Positions 1 through 5,577 of a stretch of 5,577 nucleotides of DNA are shown here, in pieces. Position 1 is the stretch's first letter. Every line of letters begins with the position of its first letter. The stretch is from positions 1 to 5,577 of the forward strand of contig JAKPRU010000870.1 in NCBI GenBank assembly GCA_029557025.1, read 5' to 3'. Under the pieces are notes generated by a model, which did not search any database, was not told where the DNA came from, and saw only the letters and a list, made by a program, of their open reading frames with translations. The stretch is from Candidatus Omnitrophota bacterium. Its GTDB lineage: Bacteria; Hinthialibacterota; Hinthialibacteria; Hinthialibacterales; JAKPRU01. Both the position numbers and the translations under genes were made by a program.

Positions 1-83
1 CGGTTCACCGAGGAACAGCCCGAAAAGGTGGCCAGCAGTATCACGGCCGCAAAAACCAGTGACCAATATCGGGAAACACGCAA
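1..83 (-). CDS. Putative lipoprotein, N-terminal part only (runs off the left edge)
   Basis: Read on the minus strand, a TTG codon at 83-81 opens a frame that stays open to the window edge (27 codons). It is a textbook lipoprotein signal: Arg2 and Arg5 at the start, a hydrophobic core (SLVFAAVILLA, residues 8-18), then FSGC with the lipidation cysteine at residue 23, followed by SSVN. A strong Shine-Dalgarno AAGGAGGA lies 8 nt upstream, and no ATG or GTG exists in frame between it and the TTG, which decides the start. The product would be exported by Sec, cleaved before Cys23 by signal peptidase II and anchored in a membrane. Phe at -3 of the lipobox is less usual than Leu but tolerated. The mature domain lies outside the window, so no function can be assigned. 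It is divergent from pcm across 74 bp. Confidence 0.72.
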   Translation of the reverse strand, partial: MRVSRYWSLVFAAVILLATFSGCSSVN

Positions 84-91
84 TGTGTTGT

Positions 92-99
92 TCCTCCTT
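92..99 (-). promoter_or_regulatory. Ribosome binding site of the lipoprotein gene
   Basis: On the minus strand the sequence reads AAGGAGGA, near-perfect anti-16S complementarity, followed by an 8-nt spacer and TTG. It is one of the strongest ribosome binding sites in the window and supports use of the TTG start. Confidence 0.75.
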
Positions 100-124
100 G
101 TGATTTGATAGTAGTGTATCTTAA

Positions 125-137
125 ACTTGCTCCAAGT
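125..137. repeat. Short palindrome in the divergent spacer
   Basis: ACTTG-CTC-CAAGT is a perfect 5-bp inverted repeat with a 3-nt centre. It lies between the divergent lipoprotein and pcm genes, where an operator could sit. It is short enough to occur by chance, and no convincing -35/-10 pair was found beside it on either strand. Confidence 0.25.
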
Positions 138-157
138 GTCATAGAGGCCGTACGCCC

Positions 158-838
158 ATGAATCTCTTCCATGATGAATACGCGACGGAACGAAGCCGGA
201 TGGTCGATGAACAGATCAAGGCCAGGGGGATTCTCAACCCGGCGGTTCTCTCTGCCATGCGGGAGGTTCCACGACACCTGTTCGTTCCCCCGGAATCCAT
301 CGAGGAGGCTTATCAGGACCACCCCCTGCCTTTGGAGGAGCCGCAGGCCACCATCTCCCAGCCTTACATTGTTGCTTACATGACAGACGCTCTCCAGCTG
401 GTTGGAACCGAGCGCGTCCTGGAAATCGGCACAGGCTCAGGATACCAAGCCGCCGTGCTGTCCCGTCTCTGCCGAGAGGTGTACACCATTGAACGTTATC
501 CATCCCTTTGCCGATTGGCCGAAGATCGCCTTAAGGCGCTCGGATACAACAACGTCACCGTGATCTGCGGCGACGGGCGGTTGGGATTGGAGCAGCATGC
601 CCCGTTTGATGCCATTCTCGTCACCGCAATGGCCGACCAGGTTCCGGAACCTCTTAAGCGCCAGCTCGCTATCGGGGGACGGCTGGTCATGCCGGTCGGC
701 AATCCCAATGCGCAGGATCTGATTCGACTGAAACGAACCGGCGAAGACAAGTTCCAGCGGGAAACCCTCATCTCGGTCGTCTTCGTTCCCCTTATGCCGT
801 TGCCCACTCCCTCCGAATCTTCTCCTGATTCCGAATAA
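158..838 (+). CDS. pcm: Protein-L-isoaspartate O-methyltransferase
   Basis: This is a cytosolic repair enzyme. It uses S-adenosylmethionine to methylate L-isoaspartyl residues formed by deamidation or isomerisation of Asn/Asp, allowing return to normal aspartate. The 226-residue protein has the family signatures in order: ISQPY at 66-70 (substrate-side motif), the SAM-binding loop VLEIGTGSGYQAAVL at 87-101, VYTIER at 108-113 whose acidic residue would contact the SAM ribose, GDG at 138-140, DAILVTAMADQVPEPL at 151-166, and GGRLVMPVG at 173-181. It ends with the usual hydrophobic strand VVFVPLM (207-213) and a Pro/Ser-rich tail of about 13 residues. Length is slightly above the common 205-220. 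The ATG at 158 has a weak AGAGG 10 nt upstream. No signal peptide is present. The left neighbour is divergent; the next plus-strand gene is 183 bp away, so it is probably a single-gene unit. The family assignment is very secure. Confidence 0.96.
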   Translation: MNLFHDEYATERSRMVDEQIKARGILNPAVLSAMREVPRHLFVPPESIEEAYQDHPLPLEEPQATISQPYIVAYMTDALQLVGTERVLEIGTGSGYQAAVLSRLCREVYTIERYPSLCRLAEDRLKALGYNNVTVICGDGRLGLEQHAPFDAILVTAMADQVPEPLKRQLAIGGRLVMPVGNPNAQDLIRLKRTGEDKFQRETLISVVFVPLMPLPTPSESSPDSE

Positions 839-917
839 TCCCCGAGATTGTTGTCTCCTCTGCCTTTCCCCGCAGGAGAGCCTCCGGAGTCTGGACATTA
901 TTAGAGCGAGGGAAATT

Positions 918-946
918 AAAGGCAGCGCGACATCTACCCTGCCTTT
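918..946 (+). terminator. Hairpin downstream of pcm, possible weak terminator
   Basis: AAAGGCAG (918-925) pairs perfectly with CTGCCTTT (939-946) around a 13-nt loop. It is followed by a pyrimidine-rich, only partly T-rich run (947-970) rather than a clean T-tract, so it would be a weak intrinsic terminator. It lies 80 nt after the pcm stop. The left arm also takes part in a competing pairing: 914-922 (AATTAAAGG) with 956-964 (CCTTTAATT). An alternative role in the leader of the next gene is therefore possible. Confidence 0.35.
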
Positions 947-950
947 CCGC

Positions 951-966
951 TTCTTCCTTTAATTCT
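951..966 (+). repeat. Intergenic direct repeat, copy 1
   Basis: TTCTTCCTTTAATTCT matches the copy at 3342-3357 at 15 of 16 positions. Both copies lie in pyrimidine-rich spacers on the same strand. Low complexity makes chance or shared composition a real alternative. Confidence 0.4.
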
Positions 967-1021
967 ATTTGTCCCCGCCTCACTTCCAAACCTTCTCTCT
1001 CCGCCGCAAACTCACATTTTG

Positions 1022-3316
1022 ATGAAGTCCGTATCGTATTCTCCATTCGCAATTCTCTTTGCCTCTCTTGTGTTCTATTCTTCTCCGGCACAAGGGCAGG
1101 GATTTGTGCCGCCCCTTCCTGTGGGAGTTCGGTCGGCGTGGCTTGATCTGGGAACTCAGCCCATGGGGTGGGGTCTCATTCTTTGTGTAACCGATGCTGT
1201 CCCTGTGCGGTGGGAAAAACATTTAGGCTCAGAGGGAATCCTTCCTGCGAAAAACAGCCCTGATCCGTCCATTTACCTCCGCGTAGCTCCCGGTTTCCTC
1301 CTCCAGCCCACGGGCACGTTTTATCTTGGAGTAGAGTACTGGGACGCGAAGAACGGGACATTCCTCGTGGAATATGCCCTCGATACGGAATCGGCCACCT
1401 CCAGTGTGGAAAACATACAAACCAAACGGTTTTACACCGGCGGCACAAAACGCTGGCAACGGGAGAATCTGGCAATCACAGACGCCCGGCTTACTCAGAA
1501 TCTGCCTTACGGAGCCGATTTTCGCCTGATCCCGCCGGAGACCCCCATTCGACGAGTTTTTCTCTCCCGGACTCCCCTGGGAGAGGTGGACCGGGTCCGG
1601 CCCCTCAGTGCCGCGCGGGAAGTTGTCAGGCCGCCGGAGTCCCTTGAAATCATGGTTCGTCCTACCAACCAGGCGCGGCTGTTCGGCGATCTCTCCGAAC
1701 GAATACAATTGTTCGATCTGTATGCCTCCTGGGGAGCAAAGGCAGTCGCCGTTTCCATCAACCGCTCGGAATTGCTGAGCGGGAGGTCGTACCGGGATTC
1801 ACCGATCACCCAATGGCATTCTCTTTTCCAGGATCAATCGGCGCTAATTCTCCTGGAGATTCCAGTCTCTGCCTCCGAGGATACGCTTCCATCGTTGTGG
1901 GATCGCGGAGAATTCGAGCGATGGGAAGTGGCTGCGAAAGCGGTTTCTCTCGCCTTATCGGGACACTGGCTGCATGGCGTGGTCTTGTGCCTGGAGGATA
2001 TTGCAGGGATGGTTCCCGATACGCAGCTGGACCTCGCGCTCAATTCTCCCATTGTGCGGCAAGACTTTCGGAACACGGTCCGTAATGAAATCGGTTTCCT
2101 GTCCAAGGTGAATGCTCGATGGGGCGTGACATACCGTGGGTTGGACCAGGTTGCCCCATTCCGACTCGAAAACGCCCCATCCCAAGAGGCCGCGCAGTTT
2201 GCGAATAGCTGGCTCCGAAAACGCCAAGTGGATTATCTGAACGAGGTCTTAAGGATATGGCGTTCCCAGATGGGCGAATCTTCAATTTATGTTCGGATTC
2301 CTTGCGGAATCGGATGGGGCACGCCTGAACCGACTGAAGTCTGCCGAGTCGCGCGAAGTCACAAGGCGACAATCCAACTTATCTATAAGGAAGGCAATCG
2401 CATAACCGATCCGGGATGGCATTTGTGGGCTGCTGCCGCACAAAGAACCGGTGTGCAGCTCTCTCTGGATATTGAATGTTCCGATTTGGGTGCGGTCCCT
2501 GCCGCGCTCTTCGCCCTTTCCGAAAGCGGCGCAACCGGTCTCACCGTCTCCGAGGATCAGATTGCCCTCCAGGTGACACCGGAGCGATTCAAGTCCCTTG
2601 TTCAGCAATTCCGAAACAGGCCCCGCACATATCCTGTGGCAGCCCTGTATCCCCGAACTTCAATGGAATTCGGCAAGAAGAGCCATTTCGCAGAATGGTT
2701 CGCCGAGCTCCGTGATGCCGTGCCTGTTGACTTGGTCGATGAACGCGACCTCTCCGAACCGTCCGCGCTGTCAAAATACAAAGTCCTGCTCCATCTCGGC
2801 GGTGAGGTGTGGGCGAAGGAAAGCCTGATGGGCTTGAATGAATGGGTGCGACTTGGAAATCTCTTCGTATGCGCCGGGGATCACATCCTCGTCGATTTAT
2901 CCGGTAGTGCGGAAATCATGCCCATTCTGTTCCCCTTGGAGATGCGCCGCGATGGGACTCTCAGACCGGTTTCGCAACAGATGCGCACTGTCGATCTCCT
3001 ATCGTCGTTCAGCGATCTCCGCGCGCGATGGGGCAAGGAGGTGGGGCAGGGATTCACCCTGTATGTTCCCTCTGCTGTGCAAAATCCGCAGGCTTACATA
3101 GAACTACTTACGGCGATCGCGCAGAACCCTGCCATGCTTGCACGAAAGTTCGGCCAGGGAGTTCGTGGCGATGGCGCGGTAAATGGCCTCTTTGTAACCG
3201 GCATCGGCCCCGATGAAATGATTTTGAACTGGACTCCCAACCGCATCACATTCCAACCCACACCAGGAAAATCCATCCCTCTTGATCCCTGGGAACTCCG
3301 CCTCTTGAAAAACTGA
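1022..3316 (+). CDS. Secreted GH42-like multidomain protein (putative glycoside hydrolase)
   Basis: The 764-residue product has a Sec signal peptide: Lys2, hydrophobic core around 9-20, likely cleavage after Ala23 in SSPA. Residues about 35-190 look like a beta-sandwich carbohydrate-binding-type domain, with YLGVEYWDAKNGTF at 101-114 and GADFRLI at 164-170. Residues about 205-530 resemble a GH42-type (beta-galactosidase, clan A) barrel; the most telling piece is FRNTVRNEIGFLSKVNARWG (349-368), like the 'LN..WG' segment of GH42. Residues about 535-700 look like the Rossmann/glutaminase-like domain of GH42 proteins (YKVLLHLGGEVW, 586-597), and 705-764 like a C-terminal beta domain (DEMILNWTPN, 731-740). 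Candidate carboxylates are Glu325 (VLCLEDI) and Glu485 (LDIEC), but the Asn normally before the acid/base Glu is Leu here, so activity is uncertain. The ATG at 1022 is preferred over the adjacent TTG at 1019; neither has a Shine-Dalgarno. The family call is from remembered patterns, not alignment. Extracytoplasmic location is likely. Confidence 0.6.
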   Translation: MKSVSYSPFAILFASLVFYSSPAQGQGFVPPLPVGVRSAWLDLGTQPMGWGLILCVTDAVPVRWEKHLGSEGILPAKNSPDPSIYLRVAPGFLLQPTGTFYLGVEYWDAKNGTFLVEYALDTESATSSVENIQTKRFYTGGTKRWQRENLAITDARLTQNLPYGADFRLIPPETPIRRVFLSRTPLGEVDRVRPLSAAREVVRPPESLEIMVRPTNQARLFGDLSERIQLFDLYASWGAKAVAVSINRSELLSGRSYRDSPITQWHSLFQDQSALILLEIPVSASEDTLPSLWDRGEFERWEVAAKAVSLALSGHWLHGVVLCLEDIAGMVPDTQLDLALNSPIVRQDFRNTVRNEIGFLSKVNARWGVTYRGLDQVAPFRLENAPSQEAAQFANSWLRKRQVDYLNEVLRIWRSQMGESSIYVRIPCGIGWGTPEPTEVCRVARSHKATIQLIYKEGNRITDPGWHLWAAAAQRTGVQLSLDIECSDLGAVPAALFALSESGATGLTVSEDQIALQVTPERFKSLVQQFRNRPRTYPVAALYPRTSMEFGKKSHFAEWFAELRDAVPVDLVDERDLSEPSALSKYKVLLHLGGEVWAKESLMGLNEWVRLGNLFVCAGDHILVDLSGSAEIMPILFPLEMRRDGTLRPVSQQMRTVDLLSSFSDLRARWGKEVGQGFTLYVPSAVQNPQAYIELLTAIAQNPAMLARKFGQGVRGDGAVNGLFVTGIGPDEMILNWTPNRITFQPTPGKSIPLDPWELRLLKN

Positions 3317-3423
3317 CTCCTATAGGCCTCCCTCTCTTCCTTTCTTCCTTTAGTTCTTAATTTTTAATTCTCTCATTGCGCCTCCTCCCTCTTTCTGCCA
3401 TTATATCAACAATTCCCGTCCCC
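3317..3423 (+). other. Pyrimidine-rich spacer, candidate Rho-utilisation-like segment
   Basis: From 3327 to 3400 the coding strand is 63 of 74 pyrimidines, with 28 C and only 4 G, and no hairpin terminator is visible. A transcript this C-rich and G-poor resembles a Rho-utilisation site. A poor promoter candidate also lies here (TTGCGC at 3376-3381, TATATC at 3402-3407, 20-bp spacing). Whether the isomerase gene is co-transcribed with the gene before it cannot be settled from sequence. Confidence 0.3.
3342..3357 (+). repeat. Intergenic direct repeat, copy 2
   Basis: TTCTTCCTTTAGTTCT differs from the copy at 951-966 at one position. A further TTTAATTCT at 3363-3371 repeats the second half of copy 1. 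Confidence 0.4.
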
Positions 3424-3430
3424 AAAGGAG
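3424..3430 (+). promoter_or_regulatory. Ribosome binding site of the isomerase-like gene
   Basis: AAAGGAG is followed by an 8-nt spacer and the ATG at 3439. It stands out against the pyrimidine-rich spacer and fixes the start just ahead of the twin-arginine motif. Confidence 0.8.
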
Positions 3431-3438
3431 AACCATAA

Positions 3439-4842
3439 ATGTGCACAAAATGTACACGCCGTGAATTCATGGAAGCCGGCGCTGCCGGTGCGATTGCCCT
3501 TTCCACTTTCGGCGGGCTGACCTCAAACGTAATGGTTTCCGCCGCTCAAACTCCCCAACAGCCGGTTCGTGTTCGCGTTATCTTTCTCGCTAAGCCGGTC
3601 CCGACCTGGCCCACCCCATACCTGGATGTCCAGGCGGAATGCAAGCGAGTCGATACCGAGCTGCGCAAAGTCGCGAAACAGGTCCCCGATATCGAACTGG
3701 CAGGCGGGGACCTTCTCCGAGTCGCCGAGGATCTCGAAAAACTCAAGGGCACAATGGAGGGCATCGATGGCATCATCGTGTTTAACCTTACATCAAGTGT
3801 CGGCCGTCTTCTGAACGGGATCACCGATTACAACATCCCCACGTTTCTGTTCTCGCAGCCGTACAGCGGCCATGACTGGTCCACCATTGCCGATATGCAG
3901 AAAGAGGGAAAGCGGATTGATGTTATGGCGACCAGCGATTTCAACGAGCTGGCTCCCGGCCTGCGCACATTCCGCACGGTCCGCCGACTTCGCGACTCGA
4001 AAATCCTGTGGACCGGCGATGTGTCCTCCGATAAGTTTGCGCAACAAGTTATAGAGAAATTCGGGACGCAGATCCTCCCCATCTCCGGCGATCAGATGAT
4101 GGCTGCTTATGAGGCCGCCGACAAAACCGAGGCAGCCGCCCTTGCCAAAGAGATGTCCTCGAAAGCGAAAAAAGTCGTCGAACCCTCCAACGAAGAAATC
4201 GAAAAATCTACCCGGTTTTACCTGGCCATGCAGAATATGCTGCAGGAGGCGGGCGCTCAGGCCATCACCATCAATTGCCTCGGCATGTTCCATGAAGGCA
4301 AACTGCCCGCGTATCCGTGCCTGGGATTCTCCCGCATGAACGATGACGGCCTCGTGGGAGCCTGTGAGGGGGACCTCTACTCGACACTGACCATGCTCAC
4401 CTTCGCCTACCTCGTGGAACGTCCGGGATTCATCAGCGATCCGGTCATCGACACATCGAAGAACGCGGTTATTCATGCGCATTGCGTCTCTCCAACAAAG
4501 ATGGGCGGGCGGGACAGTAAACCGTGTGCGTATTCCATTCGCAGCCACATGGAGGATGATAAAGGGGCGGCCATGCAGGTATTTATGGACATCGGCCAGA
4601 AGATCACCATGGCACGGTATCTCGATACGGAGGCCATGATGATTTCCACGGGCGAAATCGTCGATGTTCCTGAGAGCGACCGAGGCTGCCGTACCAAGAT
4701 CACCACGAAAGTTGCCGATGCGCGCAAGATGCTGTACCAATACACCGGCGGTTTGCATCGGGTCATCTTTTATGGCGATCACGTTCAGGATGTTTACCGT
4801 CTCTCGCACTTCCTGAACTTCAAAGTCATCGAGGAGTGTTAG
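3439..4842 (+). CDS. Tat-signal L-fucose/L-arabinose isomerase-like protein
   Basis: The 467-residue protein begins with a twin-arginine signal: TRREFM at 6-11, a weakly hydrophobic stretch (AGAAGAIALSTFGGL, 13-27) and likely cleavage after SAA (34-36). The body resembles the metal-dependent aldose-ketose isomerases of the FucI/AraA fold. There is an alternating N-terminal region (VRVRVIFLAKP, 43-53; DGIIVFNLTSS, 110-120), then the conserved segment YPCLGFSRMNDDGLVGACEGD (292-312), AHCVSPTKM (347-355) and HRVIFYGDH (440-448). Glu310, Asp312, His348, His440 and His448 are candidate metal or catalytic residues, inferred from the Glu/Asp/His ligand pattern of the family. Known members interconvert L-fucose/L-fuculose or L-arabinose/L-ribulose in the cytoplasm; a Tat signal implies folding with cofactor and then export. 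The substrate cannot be read here. It follows a GH42-like gene by 122 bp and is closed by an intrinsic terminator. Extra cysteines (2, 5, 280, 294, 309, 349, 363, 417, 467) are notable. It could be a non-isomerase homologue. Confidence 0.75.
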   Translation: MCTKCTRREFMEAGAAGAIALSTFGGLTSNVMVSAAQTPQQPVRVRVIFLAKPVPTWPTPYLDVQAECKRVDTELRKVAKQVPDIELAGGDLLRVAEDLEKLKGTMEGIDGIIVFNLTSSVGRLLNGITDYNIPTFLFSQPYSGHDWSTIADMQKEGKRIDVMATSDFNELAPGLRTFRTVRRLRDSKILWTGDVSSDKFAQQVIEKFGTQILPISGDQMMAAYEAADKTEAAALAKEMSSKAKKVVEPSNEEIEKSTRFYLAMQNMLQEAGAQAITINCLGMFHEGKLPAYPCLGFSRMNDDGLVGACEGDLYSTLTMLTFAYLVERPGFISDPVIDTSKNAVIHAHCVSPTKMGGRDSKPCAYSIRSHMEDDKGAAMQVFMDIGQKITMARYLDTEAMMISTGEIVDVPESDRGCRTKITTKVADARKMLYQYTGGLHRVIFYGDHVQDVYRLSHFLNFKVIEEC

Positions 4843-4862
4843 AATCGCGGAGTATTCGAATC

Positions 4863-4901
4863 AGGGAGGCGGGGGTATCTTGCTCCCGTCTCTTTCTTTT
4901 T
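4863..4901 (+). terminator. Rho-independent terminator of the isomerase-like gene
   Basis: GAGGCGGGGG (4866-4875) pairs along all ten positions with CTCCCGTCTC (4883-4892), counting two G-U wobbles, around a 7-nt loop. TTTCTTTTT (4893-4901) follows immediately. The stem can be extended outward by three weaker pairs from 4863. It begins 20 nt after the stop codon and separates the isomerase-like gene from the phosphodiesterase. Confidence 0.85.
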
Positions 4902-4932
4902 CCCTTTCTTCCATCTTGCCCCAAAGTTTGAT

Positions 4933-4978
4933 GGCCCGGTAAAAACTGTGAAACGGTTTAGGGCCGTAAAAAGCAGTG
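4933..4978 (+). other. Hairpin and imperfect direct repeat in the phosphodiesterase leader
   Basis: GGCCC (4933-4937) can pair with GGGCC (4961-4965), and inside it AAACTG (4943-4948) with CGGTTT (4954-4959), including one G-U pair, around the loop TGAAA. The segment 4933-4950 is also imperfectly repeated directly at 4961-4978, sharing GTAAAAA and a GTG end. No T-tract follows at once, so it is not an obvious terminator. It matches no riboswitch or ribozyme consensus known to me. It lies about 95 nt before the next start codon and could be an operator, a leader structure or chance. Confidence 0.3.
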
Positions 4979-5049
4979 TCGACTTTTTGGCGGGGCGTCA
5001 AGGATGGCGAGAGGGAGCGCAGGCTGTTTTACACAATCGACTTATGATT

Positions 5050-5053
5050 GGAG
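5050..5053 (+). promoter_or_regulatory. Ribosome binding site of the phosphodiesterase gene
   Basis: GGAG lies 7 nt before the ATG at 5061. It supports that start over an in-frame ATG at 5004, which would put 19 mostly polar residues ahead of the signal peptide, and over the in-frame GTG at 5058. Confidence 0.6.
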
Positions 5054-5060
5054 ATACGTG

Positions 5061-5577
5061 ATGCGCTTGTTTGTCGTTTTGCTCGCATTGCTCATTTGTT
5101 TTCCGGTATATTCTCAGGATGAATATCCCGAACGGATGGCGCTGGTGATGGTTTGGGATGGGCTTCGTCCGGATCTGGTTACACCGGAGACGACACCGAC
5201 ATTGTGGGAATTTGCCGAATCCGGAATGGTATTCGATAATCACCATTCGGTTTTTCCGACAGTGACGCGCGTGAACTCGGCGGCGGTTGCCACCGGCTGC
5301 TATCCGGGCACGAACGGGATTCTGGGGAATAGCATTTATGCGCCCGAAGTATACGAAGACAAGGCATTGGATACCGGCGACGCGGAGGAATTGAAAAAGT
5401 ATCAGAAAGCGCTCGGCGGGTCCATTCTGACTTGCCCTACATTGGGGGATGTACTTAAGGATCGAAACTTGCGGTTTGCCGTGGCCAGTTCCGGCTCGAC
5501 CGGATCGGCGTTTCTGCTGGATGCAAATGGTGCGGGAGTCACAGTACACTACGATTACACGAATCCTGAGACAGTTC
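5061..5577 (+). CDS. Secreted type I phosphodiesterase/nucleotide pyrophosphatase-like protein, N-terminal part (runs off the right edge)
   Basis: The 172 visible codons encode a Sec signal peptide (Arg2, core LFVVLLALLICF at 3-14, likely cleavage after VYS at 16-18) and the start of an alkaline-phosphatase-superfamily domain. VMVWDGLRPD (29-38) carries the first metal-binding aspartate (Asp33). FPTVTRVNSAAVATGCYPGTNGILGN (65-90) is the nucleophile segment, with Thr69 as the predicted nucleophile and Asn72 as the conserved partner, as in nucleotide pyrophosphatase/phosphodiesterases and phosphonoacetate hydrolases. Such enzymes hydrolyse phosphodiester, pyrophosphate or phosphonate bonds with two metal ions, usually zinc. 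The remaining ligands lie beyond the window, so the substrate is open. Eight of 19 leucines use TTG, a codon that seems scarcer in the upstream isomerase gene. The gene follows a terminator and a 218-bp spacer, so it is likely its own unit. A long minus-strand reading frame over the same bases is not a gene. Confidence 0.88.
   Translation, partial: MRLFVVLLALLICFPVYSQDEYPERMALVMVWDGLRPDLVTPETTPTLWEFAESGMVFDNHHSVFPTVTRVNSAAVATGCYPGTNGILGNSIYAPEVYEDKALDTGDAEELKKYQKALGGSILTCPTLGDVLKDRNLRFAVASSGSTGSAFLLDANGAGVTVHYDYTNPETV

Noticed and set aside
41..322. 93-residue minus-strand frame at the left end
   Set aside because: It overlaps the 5' end of pcm and lies in a different frame from the lipoprotein reading, which has its own ribosome binding site.
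854..879. Inverted repeat TCTCCT...GCAGGAGA just after pcm as a terminator
   Set aside because: The stem needs a 2-nt bulge and is not followed by a T-tract.
3793..4809. 338-residue minus-strand open frame opposite the isomerase-like gene
   Set aside because: It is a shadow of a strongly supported plus-strand gene. Its translation shows no recognisable domain, and long antisense frames are common opposite codon-biased genes.
4943..4965. Ribozyme (hammerhead-like) suggested by a GAAAC stretch in the leader hairpin
   Set aside because: The required CUGAUGA core is absent, as is the three-stem arrangement.
5028..5048. TTTACA and TATGAT as promoter boxes for the phosphodiesterase
   Set aside because: Spacing between the boxes is only about 9 nt, and a start from TATGAT would fall at or after the ribosome binding site.
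4998..5549. 183-residue minus-strand open frame at the right end
   Set aside because: The plus strand over the same bases reads as a clear phosphodiesterase with signal peptide and nucleophile motif, while the minus frame has no recognisable domain.
1..5577. CRISPR array, tRNA/rRNA gene, insertion sequence or defence system
   Set aside because: No regularly spaced repeats, RNA-gene landmarks, transposase motifs or terminal inverted repeats were seen.

Overview
The window (about 54% G+C by eye) carries five protein-coding genes: one partial gene on the minus strand at the left edge and four on the plus strand, the last running off the right edge. Every gene except pcm encodes a protein with an export signal (a lipoprotein signal, two Sec signals and a Tat signal). 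This fits a Gram-negative-type bacterium with a large cell-envelope and carbohydrate-processing repertoire. A Tat-signal sugar-isomerase-like protein beside a GH42-like protein and a secreted phosphodiesterase recalls Planctomycetes, Lentisphaerae, Sumerlaeota or Hydrogenedentota. That placement is inference from gene style, and no marker gene here fixes the taxonomy.

Layout. Positions 1-83 (minus) hold the first codons of a lipoprotein gene with a strong ribosome binding site and a TTG start. It diverges across a 74-bp spacer from pcm (158-838, plus), the protein-L-isoaspartate methyltransferase that initiates repair of damaged aspartyl residues. An untranslated stretch (839-1021) with two mutually exclusive hairpins and a pyrimidine-rich run follows. 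A 764-residue secreted protein comes next (1022-3316), with an apparent N-terminal beta-sandwich, a GH42-like barrel, a Rossmann-like domain and a C-terminal beta domain. After a 122-bp pyrimidine-rich gap comes a Tat-signal protein related to L-fucose/L-arabinose isomerases (3439-4842), closed by a clear Rho-independent terminator (4863-4901). A leader with a hairpin and a short imperfect direct repeat precedes the 5' part of a secreted type I phosphodiesterase/nucleotide pyrophosphatase-like gene (5061 to the edge).

How they may work together. The GH42-like protein and the exported isomerase-like protein are adjacent, co-directional and have no clear hairpin terminator between them. They may form an extracytoplasmic carbohydrate-handling pair, but neither substrate nor chemistry can be read from the sequence. 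pcm is housekeeping, and the phosphodiesterase lies beyond the terminator as a separate unit. No RNA genes, mobile elements, CRISPR arrays or defence systems are visible. The least ordinary items are the Tat-targeted isomerase-like protein and the GH42-like protein whose apparent acid/base site lacks the usual Asn-Glu pair.
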